From Lumbricus rubellus (lineage: Eukaryota; Annelida; Clitellata; Crassiclitellata; Lumbricidae), in the NCBI GenBank assembly GCA_945859605.1, contig OX243814.1, forward strand, positions 17,642,387-17,706,386: a DNA stretch of 64,000 nucleotides, written 5' to 3'. Below, in pieces: positions 48,500-61,639 of the stretch. A program made the position numbers and the translations under genes. The notes beneath the pieces were generated by a model. It had not been told where the DNA came from and made no database searches. It saw nothing but the letters and a program-made list of their open reading frames with translations. The stretch's first letter is position 1; each line of letters begins with the position of its first letter.

Positions 48500-51400
48500 C
48501 TATGCGTCTTCGACGGCCATTGCAGGCTCATCTTCGTTGCCTTGCCCAGCATCTTCATTGCCTTCCTCATCATCTTCATTGTCTTCCTCATCATCTTCAT
48601 CTTCCTCGGTTTCACTGTCAGACTGTTCGACGGACACAGCCGACACAGCAGACTGATCGTTGGCGGCAAGAACTGCAAGTAAGATTTTGTTTTAGCAATT
48701 TGAAAAGCGAAATTCCACTTTCTATCGCAAAGTCAGATCAGCAGAAACCTATATTCGTAGGTTATCCTTTAAGATGACGATGACTGCAGCATATGAATTC
48801 ATAGTTCAGAATAGACTACTATTAAGTTCAGGTTCTGACGTCAACTTAGATCTTCGATAAGCTTATAATAATATGAGCTTATCGAATTAAGATCCACATG
48901 TAATTTGATCTATTATGTTTGAATTTGAGCACTAGACATGGGCATACATCTACGTGAACAGAACCAAAGAGACACTTTGAAATACTACCGTGACCTTGAA
49001 AGAAGGCGGTGCTTTCAGAAGAGAAAAGGACTGCATAAACATTAAACAGACCTTGAAAGTGCATCATTACCATAGGGACTTTCTAAGTGAGATTTAGAAT
49101 GAGAGATTCGCTAAAACAAGCAGCACGTTTTCAGAATGTGATAATGTGAAATCCTTCAGTGAGATAAAGCAACAAAAATAGGCCGGCGATTGCAATAATC
49201 ATTTATTCAATTTGATTATCAATAATTTATTATATTATGCATGCAAATGGACAGTCATATAGGCTATACTCTAACAGTCTCTCGAAGGGTATCCCTTGAA
49301 AACTTTCCAGACGCTCCAAATAAATTCGGCCAATAATAATTATTTATAGCTAAGCAATAACCGCGTTAAGAACTACAACTATTTTCACACCACAGATTGT
49401 GGCCAAAATTAATGTCATGAAAAAGTATCTAAAAGAGAAATGTGCCGCCTTGTTGGTGCAAATGTTTTTGAAGATACTTTCATGAGATCTTAAACGACAT
49501 ATCATAAAGGTCCTATTCTTGAACAATTTGCAGTCATGCATGCCAACTCTTTAAATATTTCTATATACGCCTATGACTTTGCATCAACTTTCAAGAGCTT
49601 TTATCGTCCAACGTTGCGGCATATCGCGTGTATTATTGGTCGGGAAGGATACATTATTTTCCTGCAAAGGAGGCAGCGAATCATATTGATACATAAAACA
49701 TCGTGTGTACCTGGAAGCATGACTCGGAGTGCTGCTATGAGCTTCGGCAATTCGGTGTTGTACGCTGCCGGCGTTGACAGATCAGTGATTCGCGTACCTC
49801 CGAGCAGATTCCTCATTTCCGTGGTAATGTAGTGTCCGTCAATGATTACAGGTAAGACACACCTTTCCAATAGCATGGCGTACGCGAGTTCTGGGTAAGA
49901 CACCAGAAAAAAACATTCGAGCAAAGAGTCACTTCTATGTATCAATGATTGTTGTAATCATTAGTCTACACGAAGCACGATGGACTGATACTGCCGACAT
50001 TCTCGTGGACATTTCTCCATAAATTATGGGTTTTATTATGGGTCCTATATGGGAATATAGGTCTTATGTCGGGACGCGGGCAGAAGAGATCAAAGCAACG
50101 GATTTGCCTATAGACCTAATATAGATGTGAGCTATGTATGTGCACTTGCTATAGCGCCCCTTCAAGGTTCTACTCAGAAGCGTTCCTGACTACAGCGCGG
50201 GCACTAAATCGAAGTTTTATGCCGAAGCGCTTGAGCAATTGCGAGCGAAGGACTTGCCCAAGGTCCCTACGAGGCGATTTGAGTTGGATTCGAACCTGCA
50301 ATCCTTCGGCTATAAGGCAACGAACATACCCACTACACCACCGCGCCCGCGCTTTAGTAAGGGCGTTTGTATCAGCACATGAAAGAATGTCGCATGCAGC
50401 ATCATAATAGGTGTGTTTGAAACGCCTACCATCTTCAGCGATTTCGCGTAACACGGGTGCAAAGCAAAAAAGGACTGATATGAACTTCTTGTTCGAACTC
50501 AAAATGGTCCTCAGCCATAGGCGGAAACCTGGGCGGAGACTTGGGGGGACGAACGAGTGTGGCCGAAGGAAAGACCCGAGATTTTTTTCTCATCTGGCCG
50601 ACAAGTCCAAACAAATGTGAAACTTTTCTATTTTCGCCGCCAAAAAGTTGATGACTTTTTTTGTCATCCGGCACAAAAAATCAAGAAAAAGTCACAGACA
50701 AATTTAAATTTTCACCGCCAAAGTTCCAAAAATGTCTATTTTCACCGGAAATTTTTTTACCTTCTTTTTAGTCTTCACGCTTAATGATTGGGGGGACCAA
50801 TGCATGGGCCGTCCCCCCAACACTTTTATTGGGGGGACCGTCCCCTCTGTCCCCCTAGGTTTCCGCCAATGTCCTCAGCAGCAAGGTTGAGCATTATTGG
50901 TGTGAGACAAACCATGGAGTCTTGTTAGGAAACCCGTTCCCGTCGTTCATTGCCGTGGATGGACCAGGATGGTATGCGAATAGCCTACCTTTCGTCTTCT
51001 CGGTCTCGTCTATAGCAGGAAAACTCAACTCGTGTCGAGATATCACAGATTAGACTGACCTAAAAATAATATTATTATTGCAGACGAGGACGAAATATAT
51101 AATTAGTGAAAAAGTTTAATGCATTGTGTATTGGCCCTAACACAAACCGTGGTTTACACCTACATCTAGTGTGTAAGCCCTAACACAAACCGTGGTTTAG
51201 ACCTACCTCTAGTGGACTTTCCACCAGTGAATCCCTGACACAGTATGGGAATGAAGACTGGCGACTGGAGCGCCTTGTTTATGGCACCGGCTACAGCGTC
51301 GTCCGTCCCTGGAGCAAAACAACAGCCGTTTCAAAAATCATATTGTTAGCTGTAATATTAAAGTAACTGTAATTGAACACATAATATAGGCCTACTAATT

Positions 51401-52461
51401 CCATAATGCGAGTTGCATTGTGCTAGGCATCGTAGGCCTACAATGTACGAATTCTTGGTGATTCGATGAATAATTCAATCCAAAAAACGACCGTTCAAGG
51501 TAGCTACTCAGAGGCGTTCAAGACTCAGCCGCGGTTGAAAATGACAGCTCCTTTAGTGGAAGCACGCATTGACAGGAAACCAGCGCAAGACTTCAGGCAC
51601 GTAGCCCTATGTCTACCGCAAAGCATTTAAGACCGATAGAAGCGCAAAAACTCTGTCTTGGGTGAACCAATAAGCAATGAGTTGTACTGGAGTCTGGCGG
51701 GAACATAGAAGCGCACGAACTATTCTGGTAAAGACAGAGCAAGAGACCGATCGTAGGCCTACGTAGCCTACTAGTAGCTTACTTGTGAACCGCTGAAAGA
51801 AGCCATGCACAACATTGCACATGCAGGTTAGGTTGGACTTGTTGCCATTGAGTGCGATGGATTTGTCAAGTTTGACTGTTTGACGCCCAGGTTACGGGCA
51901 CTATACATGTAGGTATAGAAGAATAGGTACATGTATAAGCAGATAATTCGTCGGTGAGCTAAGTTGACAGTTAGCCTAAGTTTTACTAGTTGTTATGCGA
52001 AGCCCCAAAACAGATCAACTGAGCCTTTACAGCAATTTTATACAGAGTCGGTTAGTTGACATCCAATAGCGAATATGATCAGAAACAAGACCGTCAATAG
52101 AACGAAGCAGAGAGAGTTGATCAACAGATGAACCATAATCTGTATAAAATAAACGAAAGTCTTGCAAATTACAGTCTGCATCGAGATCGCCATTAGACTT
52201 GTGTTCAGTAAATAAAAGCGTAATGTCAACAGTGAAGAAATGTAGAGATGGGGATTGGAGTCGGACACTGGTTCATACATGTTCTAATGTTGCACTTGTA
52301 TTATAATAGCTTGTATAATTGTAGATTAACTACGCACTCATATCATGCGGAATGTCTCCGTTGTAGAACGTCTTGATGCCGGCGCTGTTCAGATCCACAA
52401 ACACATTTCGTGCGATGCTTTTGTGCTGGCAATCGAACGGACAGCATAGGTAGACTGACAT
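48500..52461 (-). CDS. Small TIR-domain protein, unit 4
   Basis: Minus-strand exons: A 52461-52338, B 51308-51207, C 49890-49711, D 48672-48500; 192 residues, all junctions GT-AG and phase 1. A encodes MSVYLCCPFDCQHKSIARNV to NGDIPHDM. B has ALQSPVFIPILCQGF. C has RCVLPVIIDGHY and KLIAALRVMLP. D encodes the most acidic tail, with SETEEDEDDEEDNEDDEEG and end MAVEDA. The B/C split codon is Glu at the SARM1 catalytic position, within xELAYA. A good 5' untranslated exon candidate ends at 52704. Introns contain a SINE (50135) and a hAT MITE (50516). The 3' flank holds a three-copy tandem repeat. With its TIR complete and no other domain, it may act as an adaptor, a decoy or an NAD-cleaving enzyme; sequence alone cannot decide. 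Confidence 0.78.
50135..50348 (-). mobile_element. tRNA-derived SINE in TIR unit 4 intron
   Basis: Minus-oriented copy with the GGGGCGCTATAGCAAGTGC tail, CTTGGGCAAGTCCTTC core and GGTTCGAATCC box B. Confidence 0.82.
50516..50871. mobile_element. hAT-like MITE in TIR unit 4 intron
   Basis: CATAGGCGGAAACCTGGG and CCTAGGTTTCCGCCAATG are inverted and flanked by the exact 8-bp repeat TCCTCAGC (50508-50515 and 50872-50879). Confidence 0.85.
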
Positions 52462-52703
52462 ATCTTGGCTGAATTACGACTACAAGCAAAATATCATAAT
52501 CCACAATAAAAAAGTGAAGATGACCGTTGAAAATTAGAAATTAAATACAGCAAATTATGTCTACACCTTCAAAGTAAATCCAAGTCTTCTGAAGCGCCAG
52601 ATTTTTAACCAGTAGTAGGCTTAGGCCTAAGTGTAAGAAAGGTAGAGACAGAGAGGGGCAGTGAGACGAGGGTAATTTTTAGTTGTGCTCTGCGACGGCT
52701 CAC

Positions 52704-52770
52704 CTGAGCTCGCTGAGAGAGGTGATTAGGGCCTATGCAAAATTGTTCGCTAACTCACTTTGCAGTCAAA
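52704..52770 (-). other. Putative 5' untranslated exon of TIR unit 4
   Basis: CGAGCTCAG|GTGAG on the minus strand, conserved with the candidate upstream of unit 3 (37152). The intron to exon A would be about 240 bases. No ATG in frame with the TIR is needed, since exon A carries its own. Confidence 0.45.
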
Positions 52771-53475
52771 CGGTTTGCTATAGATAGGCCTAGCTAAGGG
52801 TTTCAGCCTAACTTACAGCTGCAGAAACAGAAACCTATTGAAAGTAATTGATGCTTCAACACCTGCAGCCTACGATGAACATATGATTAAGGAATTAGCA
52901 TGAGCGACAGAGAAAAATAATCAGATAGGCCTAAGCAAATAATGATTATGTCGGCTCTCAGTATAATACTTACATCTACATGTAGGCCTATACACACAGC
53001 AAAAATTAAGCGCGAGGAGTTCCTATAGTGACCTAGTTTGATGTGCATTTACCTTTCGCGTAGTTCCGCTTAGACAGTCTCAAGACGAGGCCTAATGTCT
53101 CGCGTCTGCTGTTTGTCCAATCCTAGTTTAGTCCAAAACCAAAAAGCTAACGAATATAAAATTACACAAAAACATTTGCGAACGATAGTTGATTAAAAAA
53201 TGTTACCTAATTTAATACAATTGTTTCGAAAGGCTGTTCTGCTTATGACGTCAGTTAGGCCTACCGTGATGACGTAACATCTAATGTGGGCATATTGTCT
53301 TGACACTTCATGTAGCGTCATAATTTTGCCTATCTCACAAACTATCCCCATACGGTAGATTAAAATCGGGTCATTTTTGGTCTTTAGGATTGAAGGGTTT
53401 CGCTTCGTTAATTTGCCACAGGCAGATTTAAAACTGACCGTAAAATCGAAGAGTAAGCTATCGGATACTTACGTT

Positions 53476-53738
53476 CATAGGCATACGAGGCGGGGGTGCA
53501 GAGGGGGGCAAATGCCCCCCCAAATTCGGGCAAGTTTGGTGGTTTTTTGGGCAAAAAACCCCGAACGACTAAAAAAAAAGGTCGTCAACTTTCGGGCAAG
53601 TCAGGTTTTTCGGGCAAACAGAGACCCGGACGACTAAAAAAAAGGTCGTCAACTTTTTCACGGATGTAGCCTATTTTTCGGGCAGAAGTTCATTCTTGCC
53701 CCCCCCCCCCCACTGCTGAAATCTCCCGTACGCCTATG
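53476..53738. mobile_element. hAT-like MITE
   Basis: CATAGGCATACGAGG and CCGTACGCCTATG are inverted and flanked by the exact 8-bp repeat CTTACGTT (53468-53475 and 53739-53746). The interior has GGTCGTCAACTTT repeated twice. Confidence 0.85.
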
Positions 53739-53746
53739 CTTACGTT

Positions 53747-54591
53747 GATTCGATATTGGCCCATTCCGCACCAAGATGCTTTGCAACGCAAAATGCAAAG
53801 TCTAACATCCAAGCATAAAAGGAGCAATTCCCGCTCACATAATTCATATTAGCCTGCCATGGATTATAGGCCTACGACCTACGTAGCCTATCGCCCTTCA
53901 GTTGATGCTTAATCATTCATTGCATGGCTATGCTGGATACCATATATAGGGCCGACTATAGCAAATGCGAGAAATAAATTTTTAAAAATAAATAAAAAGA
54001 GCCGACAAAAATCCATTTCTTTTCTAAGTTAATTATGTGAATTCTGTCAAACCCACAAGTACCGACGGCCTTTGAACTTAAGTGCATTTAATGATCGGTT
54101 TAGGAACCGATCCATCTGCAAATCTTTAAGAACTAGCTAACATGTATGTCACACTAATGTCGTACACTTAGGCTAATGCCCTTAGTTCGCACAGATAATA
54201 TTATGCTGTTCATTTTGCCTTAACTAGGCTATAGGGCCTACCGGTCGTTACAATTGCAGCAAAAATAATTGGACCCATTCTTCATAACTCTTTTCCTGCA
54301 GACTACCTTTCGAGCGAAAGTTGCATAAAAAGTTTAGAATCTTGATATACAGTTCTATTTAGGCCTAAGAAGAATTACCTCATTACTACGACAAAAGCCT
54401 GACGTCTCATAACGTTTGGTATTATTGAAACTCAGTATACTGAGCAAGCTTTGCAAAGTGCTCGAGTTCTTTTAACTGTCTCTGTGTGTAAAATGTGAGT
54501 AAAACAAGCCCAGTTGGTCATAGGTATAGGCTACCGTATATTACTTCGGAGCGATACCGATTTGAGACTTAAGGACCAAAATCAGGACTTC
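53747..54591. other. No gene recognised
   Basis: Unique, mildly AT-rich sequence. No domain-bearing frame or paired splice sites. Confidence 0.3.
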
Positions 54592-54652
54592 ATGTATGTA
54601 TGTATGTATGTATGTATGTATGTATGACTTTGTATGTATGTATGTATGTATG

Positions 54653-54686
<34 letters not shown>

Positions 54687-54721
54687 TGTATGTATGTATG
54701 TATGTATGTATGTATGTATGT
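54592..54721. repeat. (ATGT)n tetranucleotide array
   Basis: Same motif as the long array at 10669, here about 130 bases with one GACTTT break and one ATAT variant. Confidence 0.95.
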
Positions 54722-55804
54722 ACGAAATTGAATGGCAAACCTTCTCGATGCTGGCATCACTGTGACCTGTGTTTAATATGCCAAACGCTGATGCTTGTGT
54801 ATTAGATAGGTTAATTTAGTGTCGTGATGGAAGTTGAATGTGATAGTTCAATGTTCATTCATGGGTGACTTCATTTAACTATGCCCTTCTACTCTATGGC
54901 ATTCATTAAACAAAGTAATGAACAGGGCATCTCCTATATGGTGTGTCAAAGTATCGCCGAAGGTGACCAAGAATCTGGTTTGTTTAAAAAAAAACTGATC
55001 TAAACTCTCTATGTGATAAGACCTTCGCTCTTAATGATATTCAAGAAATTCGTGGTGCTCAGCTAAATGTCCCCCTTCATTTGATGCCTGGTCATTAAGT
55101 ATTATGCGATACAAAAAAATGACAACAAACAAACAATTAACTCCATTCGTATTCTAAGCCAGAGTTATAAGTGAACTATAAATTCAAGTGAACTTATCTA
55201 ATCACCAGAACTTTATAAATCTATAAGCGGCAAAACATTGTTCAACCAACGTTTAAAATCATTTTCGGCAAGTACAAAAACAGTCTTTTAAAACAAAATG
55301 ACTTGGTACTGAAGGTTATTTGCTGGTTGAAACGCTGACAAGTAGGTAAGTGCAGTTTTGAGAAGAAAAACAAAGTGCTTCAAGTGTAACTTAATTTCTT
55401 TTGGTTTGATTTTGAGTAGCATCTGAAGTAGTGTCGTTGTCAAAATGTCCCCAAAGGTTTTATAAGCATTTGGTGTCCTATAGACATTTAATAAAATTCA
55501 TATATTTCCAGCAAGCATTTCATGTTCACCTGTATAGCCTATTCTGGACTAAATATCTCCATTTGCTTATCACTAAATAAAACGAAAAACTTCTCAGGAA
55601 TTAGAAATAGATAAAGCACCTGGAAACTGAAAAATTTAACGAGAATTTCGTGAAAGGTTAGCAAACATTTCGTCAAAGTGAAGGCAGCATTGATTGAATT
55701 AACACAAGAGTATACTTCAGCGCAGTTGCAACTTCTCTCAATACATCTTTATCAAACATGCTGCAAACTCCAAGTCTGTTTTCTTTACTATGTTTCTAGG
55801 CGTC
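54722..55804. other. 3' flank of TIR unit 5; otherwise nothing recognised
   Basis: The right part (55610-55710) weakly resembles the 3' flanks of units 2 and 4 (GGAAACT-AAAAA...GAAATTC-type words). No gene is seen in the remainder. Confidence 0.3.
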
Positions 55805-58694
55805 TTAGTCGCTGAAGTATTGGTCGCCGTCCGAGGACCCAGCTTCGCTGCCATATTCGTCGCCTTCTGAAGACCCTGCTTCGCCGCCGCTGTGTTGGTC
55901 GCCTTCTGTCTTGCTGCCGCTAGAGGGGCCACCTTCTGCCGACACAGTTGATCTGCCAGAGTGATCTTTGACAACTAAAAATGGAAAATTCATTTTATTT
56001 AACATTTAAGATTCCGATGCAGAATTTAATCGTTATAAAGTATTATCTGAACTGTAATATATTTATTTTATTTATTTCTCACATTTGCTATAGCGCCCTT
56101 TCAAGCTCCCTACTTAGAAGCACTCCCGACTACAGCGTGGACACTGTATTGCATCACAATGTACTCAGCAACTCCACATCGATGCAATATTTACAAGAAT
56201 CAAATCGCAAATATGACTAATGCCTAAATCAGATTCCTAGTTCAAAAATTGGCAACAATAATAATTATTTCAACAGTGTTTTCGTTTGAAGTAAGTGCTT
56301 GCCAATATCTGCATCAATTCATCTGGATTGATATCATAAGAAGAAAATTGCAAGTTCAGTTTTAGCCGAAATGACTTTAAGAACTTATTTACGGTAAGCG
56401 CTCCGCTCAAATTTGGCCATGCACACTGTATGCTTTAAGAAGATTCTTAAACTGCAGTTTTAAAATCTTTAAGCATAATATCCAGGTGCAAACCCGCATG
56501 CCAACCTTTCACACTTAGCCTAAGTCTAAAACGATTTTAGGGCAGGGGTCGAGATAAATTGCTATTCATGCTACTACCTATAGCTGCCTACCTGCAATCA
56601 TGGCTCGAATCGATCTAAGAAGCTCAGGTAATCCCGTTTCATACTTGGCTGGCGACGAAAGGTCAGTGATCATTATCCCTGTTAGCAAACTTCCAGGTGT
56701 CACTCCAGGATATTCGCTATCCAAAAGGACGGGCATCACGAATTTCTTTTGTGAAGAGGCAACGGCGAGTTCTGTGTTATACAAAAAATTAAACAATTGC
56801 AGCCATAAATGTATCTTAATTGAGTCAAAATGAACATAGCATATTATTATAGAACATAGCCCTAATAAGGCCTAATTGACCATGCTTATGGAAGAGAAAC
56901 GAGCTAAGATGAACAAAGATGAGTATAGAGAAGTCTTAAGGGGCGCTATATAAGTGCTCATACATGCTGTGTTACATGCCGAGGAATCGGCCACCGTGCC
57001 ATATAATTATGATATTCAATTCAATTCAATCAATTCATTGTAACCATCAACCGTAAACAATAGTCATAATACAAGATGCTTCACATGATCGGATGGCAAC
57101 ATGGAAGGCCCCATAGGGATGAATATGTCAGCAATGAACGTATAATTCCACATTATCGACTGTATCCATCACCTGTACACACCCGTACATGACAATGACC
57201 GAGACTGTGTGGATTCACTGGATTGAGTTAAGAGTTCATTCATAAGAAATTGTGAGGAACAGTATAAATTAAGCCAGATTTACAATCGGATGTGTTACAA
57301 ACAAGTCTGGATTAAAACCCAGCCTTTGCCCTTCATCACAGTGGAAGATTTGCAAATCCTTTTGTTTCCTAGTAGGGAAGTCTTGGATTGAATGCCAACA
57401 CAATGTGTCTATACTCCAGTGATTTATCTAGTCCCCTGCCTGGAGGGGAATCCAGGTTGGGGGGGGGGGGGGAAGCCGATGAAGCGTATTGCCCTGGCAG
57501 AGGGAGGATTTTTCTCTTTATCATTCTCTTTATCTGCAAATACAAATCCCAGTAGCGATTCTGATCTTTCTGGTCTTATGACCTTTTTATTGCTTCATCT
57601 ATTTCAAACGTTCATTTAATGCAATAATTATGGAGGTAAAAATGCAAATAGCAGCTCTCAGGTTTTTATCAACTTTTTCTGGGGAATGGCACTCCTGGGA
57701 GGGGGGAGTACCTCGGAATCCCTTCCAAAAGATGCCTATATCTTAAACACTAATATTACAGTCAATACTTTGTTGGACGTACCGCTTCGGCTCAGACGAC
57801 CTCCTGCAGTTGCATAGTCTCGACACAGCAGAGGCATAAAAACCTCCGATCTCTCGTTGGCCCCAGCAATTACATCCAACATATCGTACTCTGGAACAAT
57901 GCAACAGTTTTACAGGCTTCGTTGTCACATAGAGCACTTAAGTATAATCGCAAATCTATAACAGAAGGATACCAATAATAATAGTATTATTCCTGATATT
58001 GTAATATGAGCACTACAATCATGTAAGTAAGTAAGTATATTCTTTATTAATCTAACTGCATAACCGCACTTTGGTTTTCATAAATAATCCAACTGCATAA
58101 TCGCACTTTGGTTTACATAAATAATCCAACTGCATAACCGCACTTTGGTTCACATAAAATTGGGCATCATAAAGCATTCTTATTAAAAACGCTCTTCTCA
58201 TTAAGAGCTGTGTGAAAAGGCACATATAGGAGTCTCTTCACCGCTACCGATACAAAACAATCACCTTCCGGAAAAATCGATTGAAACCACAAAGTTAAGT
58301 TTCGAACAACTTCAAAGCAACCAAGCTAACCGTTGTTGTGGCTGCTATTATTATTGATGCCAATGATCATACCATTATGACTACTTACAACAACAGTTAA
58401 CTACCAGTACTACTACCAGTCTACAACTAGACCTATAGATACGATTACTGCAACTGACTTTACTACCGTATGAAGGTCATTTTACAAGAACTCAATCAGT
58501 CGGAAATTGACGACATAATTTTAAACTTACTAAGAAATACATACTCCTACATTGTAAATTAATGACGTACTTATCTTTTCTGGAATGTCTCCAGCGTAGA
58601 AGCAAAGTATGCCGCTATCATTTATATCTTTAACCAGTGTTCTTGCCAGCTCCTTATGGGCGCATTCGTACCCAGACGACGTATAAACGGACAT
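55805..58694 (-). CDS. Small TIR-domain protein, unit 5
   Basis: Minus-strand exons: A 58694-58571, B 57890-57783, C 56771-56592, D 55974-55805; 193 residues, phase 1 throughout with GT-AG ends. A follows GATTCATCACAG directly and starts MSVYTSSGYECAHKELARTL. B has ANERSEVFMPLLCRDY. C has KKFVMPVLLDSEYPG and ELLRSIRAMIA. D encodes a Ser/Gly/Glu/Asp-rich tail with repeated EAGSSEGDEYG / EAGSSDGDQY units, ending YFSD. The split B/C codon is Glu, as in units 2-4. Compared with those, strand A has TSSGY in place of CCPFD and the C exon has a distinct loop (YPGVTPGSLL), so this copy is older or under different selection. No 5' untranslated exon could be aligned. Function is inferred from the TIR family only. 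Confidence 0.76.
56075..56157 (-). mobile_element. SINE fragment
   Basis: Only the 3' half of the SINE (AGGGCGCTATAGCAAATG, then a CTCCGATGCAGTG-like part, decayed). It lies in intron C/D of TIR unit 5. Confidence 0.5.
58054..58160. repeat. 37-bp tandem repeat, three copies
   Basis: AACTGCATAACCGCACTTTG followed by GTTTTCATAAATAATCC, three units with few changes, in intron A/B of TIR unit 5. Confidence 0.85.
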
Positions 58695-58816
58695 CTGTGA
58701 TGAATCAGATACAAGCAAATGCAGACACCACAACCAAGAAGAAAAACAAATAGAAATTAAAACTTAAATAGGCTGAAACGTTCCTCGCTAAACTTTAAAT
58801 TGTCCTTTTGGACGCG

Positions 58817-58868
58817 TTGCAGTCGGGAGTGCCGCTGAGTAGTTTATTTAAGGGGCAGTATATAAAAT
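58817..58868 (+). mobile_element. SINE 3' fragment
   Basis: CAGTCGGGAGTGCCGCTGAG and AAGGGGCAGTATA match the distal part of the SINE family. The rest is missing. Confidence 0.45.
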
Positions 58869-59319
58869 TCCAGAATAAATGAAAAAATTAGACGTGTGAT
58901 GGATCTCAGATTCGGTCGAATTTAATCACTAGCCATTAAGCCTTACTACTCAAACAGAACTAATGAAAAAATGTGGGCAAGCAGTTTTCATTAATTAATT
59001 ATGAGTGTCAAAGAGCGCAATTTTTCGTAACCTATTATAATATTATTATTTGAGAAACAAATACCTTTCCGTCGGAGAAGACGTGAAAAATCAGAAGAAC
59101 CTTGATTTATTTAAAAGAAACAAGACATTTTCTAAAGGCAAAACAAGATTCAAATTACATACTAAGAATACTAAAATGGACGCCACTTTGACGTCACGAC
59201 TCATGAATTGCGTGTCACGTGTGCACTTATCACCAGGAAAATCGTAAAATCATTTCCCTTGGGTCAACTGCTTACTTCATCTTAAAACATGCGTTATTGA
59301 TTTTTACATAGCGCACTAT

Positions 59320-59758
59320 TAGGGCAGTCCCTAAATCACGGTCAAAAAGTGAAAAAATCACGGCATACTTTTGCAAAAATCAAAAAATTCACGGCACCGT
59401 GATTTTCCGTGATTTTTCACATTTCCAGCACTTTTTTTGTAAAAACATCTTTAAAATGGTTGCACAAATGAGTATTTATGAATAGGTTTTCACTTGTCAG
59501 CAACGTCTTTCACTCCCCAAAACAAAAATTCTTAAATTAATTTAATTATTCCGCGCTGTTTTTGGTCGTCGGCGCCAATTTTGACGTGTTTCGCAATCAT
59601 TTTAAACGTGTTTTTACAAAAAAAGTGCTGAAAATGTGAAAAATCACGGAAAATCACGGCAAATGGCAAAATTCACGGCAAACGGTGAAATTCACGGCAA
59701 ACGGCGAAATTCACGGTTTCCGTGATTTCCGTGAGTTCGTGATTTAGGGACTGCCCTA
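59320..59758. mobile_element. Foldback hAT-like element
   Basis: TAGGGCAGTCCCTAAATC and its exact inverse are flanked by the exact 8-bp repeat CGCACTAT (59312-59319 and 59759-59766). The arms repeat AAATCACGG-type words and are inverted over most of their length (TTTCCGTGATTTTTCACATTT against AAATGTGAAAAATCACGGAAA; both contain a 7-A/7-T tract). Nearly the whole element could fold. Confidence 0.85.
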
Positions 59759-59883
59759 CGCACTATGTAGGTGAACTACTCAGAAGCTCTCCCAATCCAA
59801 CAACAAGTGAGAAGGGAACATAGGCTAGCGGTGTGACCTCGAGGCACAAGGTACAATACATATCGGTTGCCCAAACAGGTGTG

Positions 59884-59960
59884 GGGGTCCGTAGCTCAGT
59901 TGAGAGAGCGCTGATTTTTAAACTGAGTGTCATCCACGCAACCCGGGTTTGAGCCTCATA
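59884..59960 (+). other. tRNA-like sequence (probable pseudogene or SINE head)
   Basis: GGTCCGTAGCTCAGTTGAGA has a D-arm/box A pattern and GGGTTTGAGCC resembles box B. The anticodon stem does not pair well and the acceptor end has no partner, so a working tRNA is unlikely. Confidence 0.35.
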
Positions 59961-59969
59961 CAGAGCATT

Positions 59970-60700
59970 AATTTATTAAAGTCTATGTTAGCTGCCGATG
60001 GCGCATTCTGTTGTGTTGCTTGACTCGGGTTCTGCTGAAAATAAGATAGCCCTTCCCACTTCTGGCTTAGCCGAATCAGGAGTGATATAGAACTTAGGCC
60101 ATTAGTTTTAAGCTACCGAACCCATTGCTGTAAAGCCAACTTGCGTGTCGTGCTATTATAGTGGACCGTATTTCGTAGGCCTATAACCTGTAAGCTTACC
60201 TGTAGGCTAATTCAGTCTGCTGTTTGTCAGATTGTGTCATTAAACGAAGATTATTATTTGAAGTTAGGCTATAGGCCTAGGCTAATGATAAATTGTCATG
60301 TGACACTAGGCTATTAGCCTAATCACGATGAGGGTTGAAACCAACCAACCACTAATAATTCTCACAATGCCTATATTGTCCATCTATAGGCCTAGGCCTA
60401 TTTCGCCCTCTCCCACCTTTGCAAAACAAAAAGCATAAGTTTTTCTTAAGAATGGGTCTAAAACTCTAGACTCTCAAGTAGGCTAGACCTAATGGAAAAC
60501 TGTGGCACAAAACGCATGCACGAACGCAAAATCGCTTACCGCAGCCATCCCGCAGGCCAAGTCAGCAGATTGCGCTGATAAAATAAGCCGTAGGCCTAGG
60601 CTGATGAGTGTCAAGAAGGAAGTGACATCGCATTCACAGCTCGGGAAGCAGTGGCGATGTTCCGGAGAGGCAGCTGGCATTCCCTCGTTGAATTGCCACC
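59970..60700. other. No gene recognised
   Basis: Unique sequence rich in AGGCCTA words. A possible minus-strand donor (GCTGCG|GTAAGC near 60540) follows a short open frame, but nothing supports an exon there. Confidence 0.25.
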
Positions 60701-61040
<340 letters not shown>

Positions 61041-61639
61041 ATGACTTTGTTTAGTCAGGATAGTTTTTGATGTTTTATGTGAATTTGAAATTTCAGATGT
61101 GATACTTGTTCACCAGAGTGCTATTTTGCAGCTGTTTCAATAAAGAATGTACTTAATTACTGACTTACTGACGTATTTACTTGCATTCTAACTTTGTCTT
61201 CTGGTGATCTAAGAGACATCTGTTTTTTGTGCAACGCCTCTCTATGGCCGTTCAGCGTTTAAAATTATTCGGTGGCCTTTCGGGACACTTCAGATGAGCC
61301 GGATCCAGAGGAGATAGGCCTATAGATGTAACAGTAGCTACTGAAACTCTAGTGCATGTATATTGTAGGCCTACTTCCTCATACTGATGTGATTTGTTGA
61401 AGATATTAAGGAACATATTATTATAATAATAATATTGTTATTAATATTATTACTATTGTAACGTCGTTGGCTATCGGGTGCAGGTATCTTTCCAGGACGG
61501 TGAACCCTACTACGCCTAGACCTATAGGCTTTCGCCGTGGGTAAGGATCGGGTAGAACTAGCTGACACTTCACGAACCGAAGAGTTTAATACATTTTATT
61601 TCATTTTATTGACAAACTCAACAGTTTAGCGACTAAGAT
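61041..61639. other. No gene recognised
   Basis: Contains a polyadenylation-like TTTCAATAAAG near 61135 and an (ATT)-rich patch near 61420. No coding evidence. Confidence 0.3.

Noticed and set aside
52038..52280. Hydrophobic minus-strand frame that could be a membrane exon of TIR unit 4
   Set aside because: It lies in intron A/B, lacks splice sites in the right phase, and has no counterpart in other units; AT-rich DNA gives hydrophobic frames by chance.
59884..59960. Functional tRNA gene
   Set aside because: Box A- and B-like words are present, but the anticodon stem and acceptor stem do not pair.
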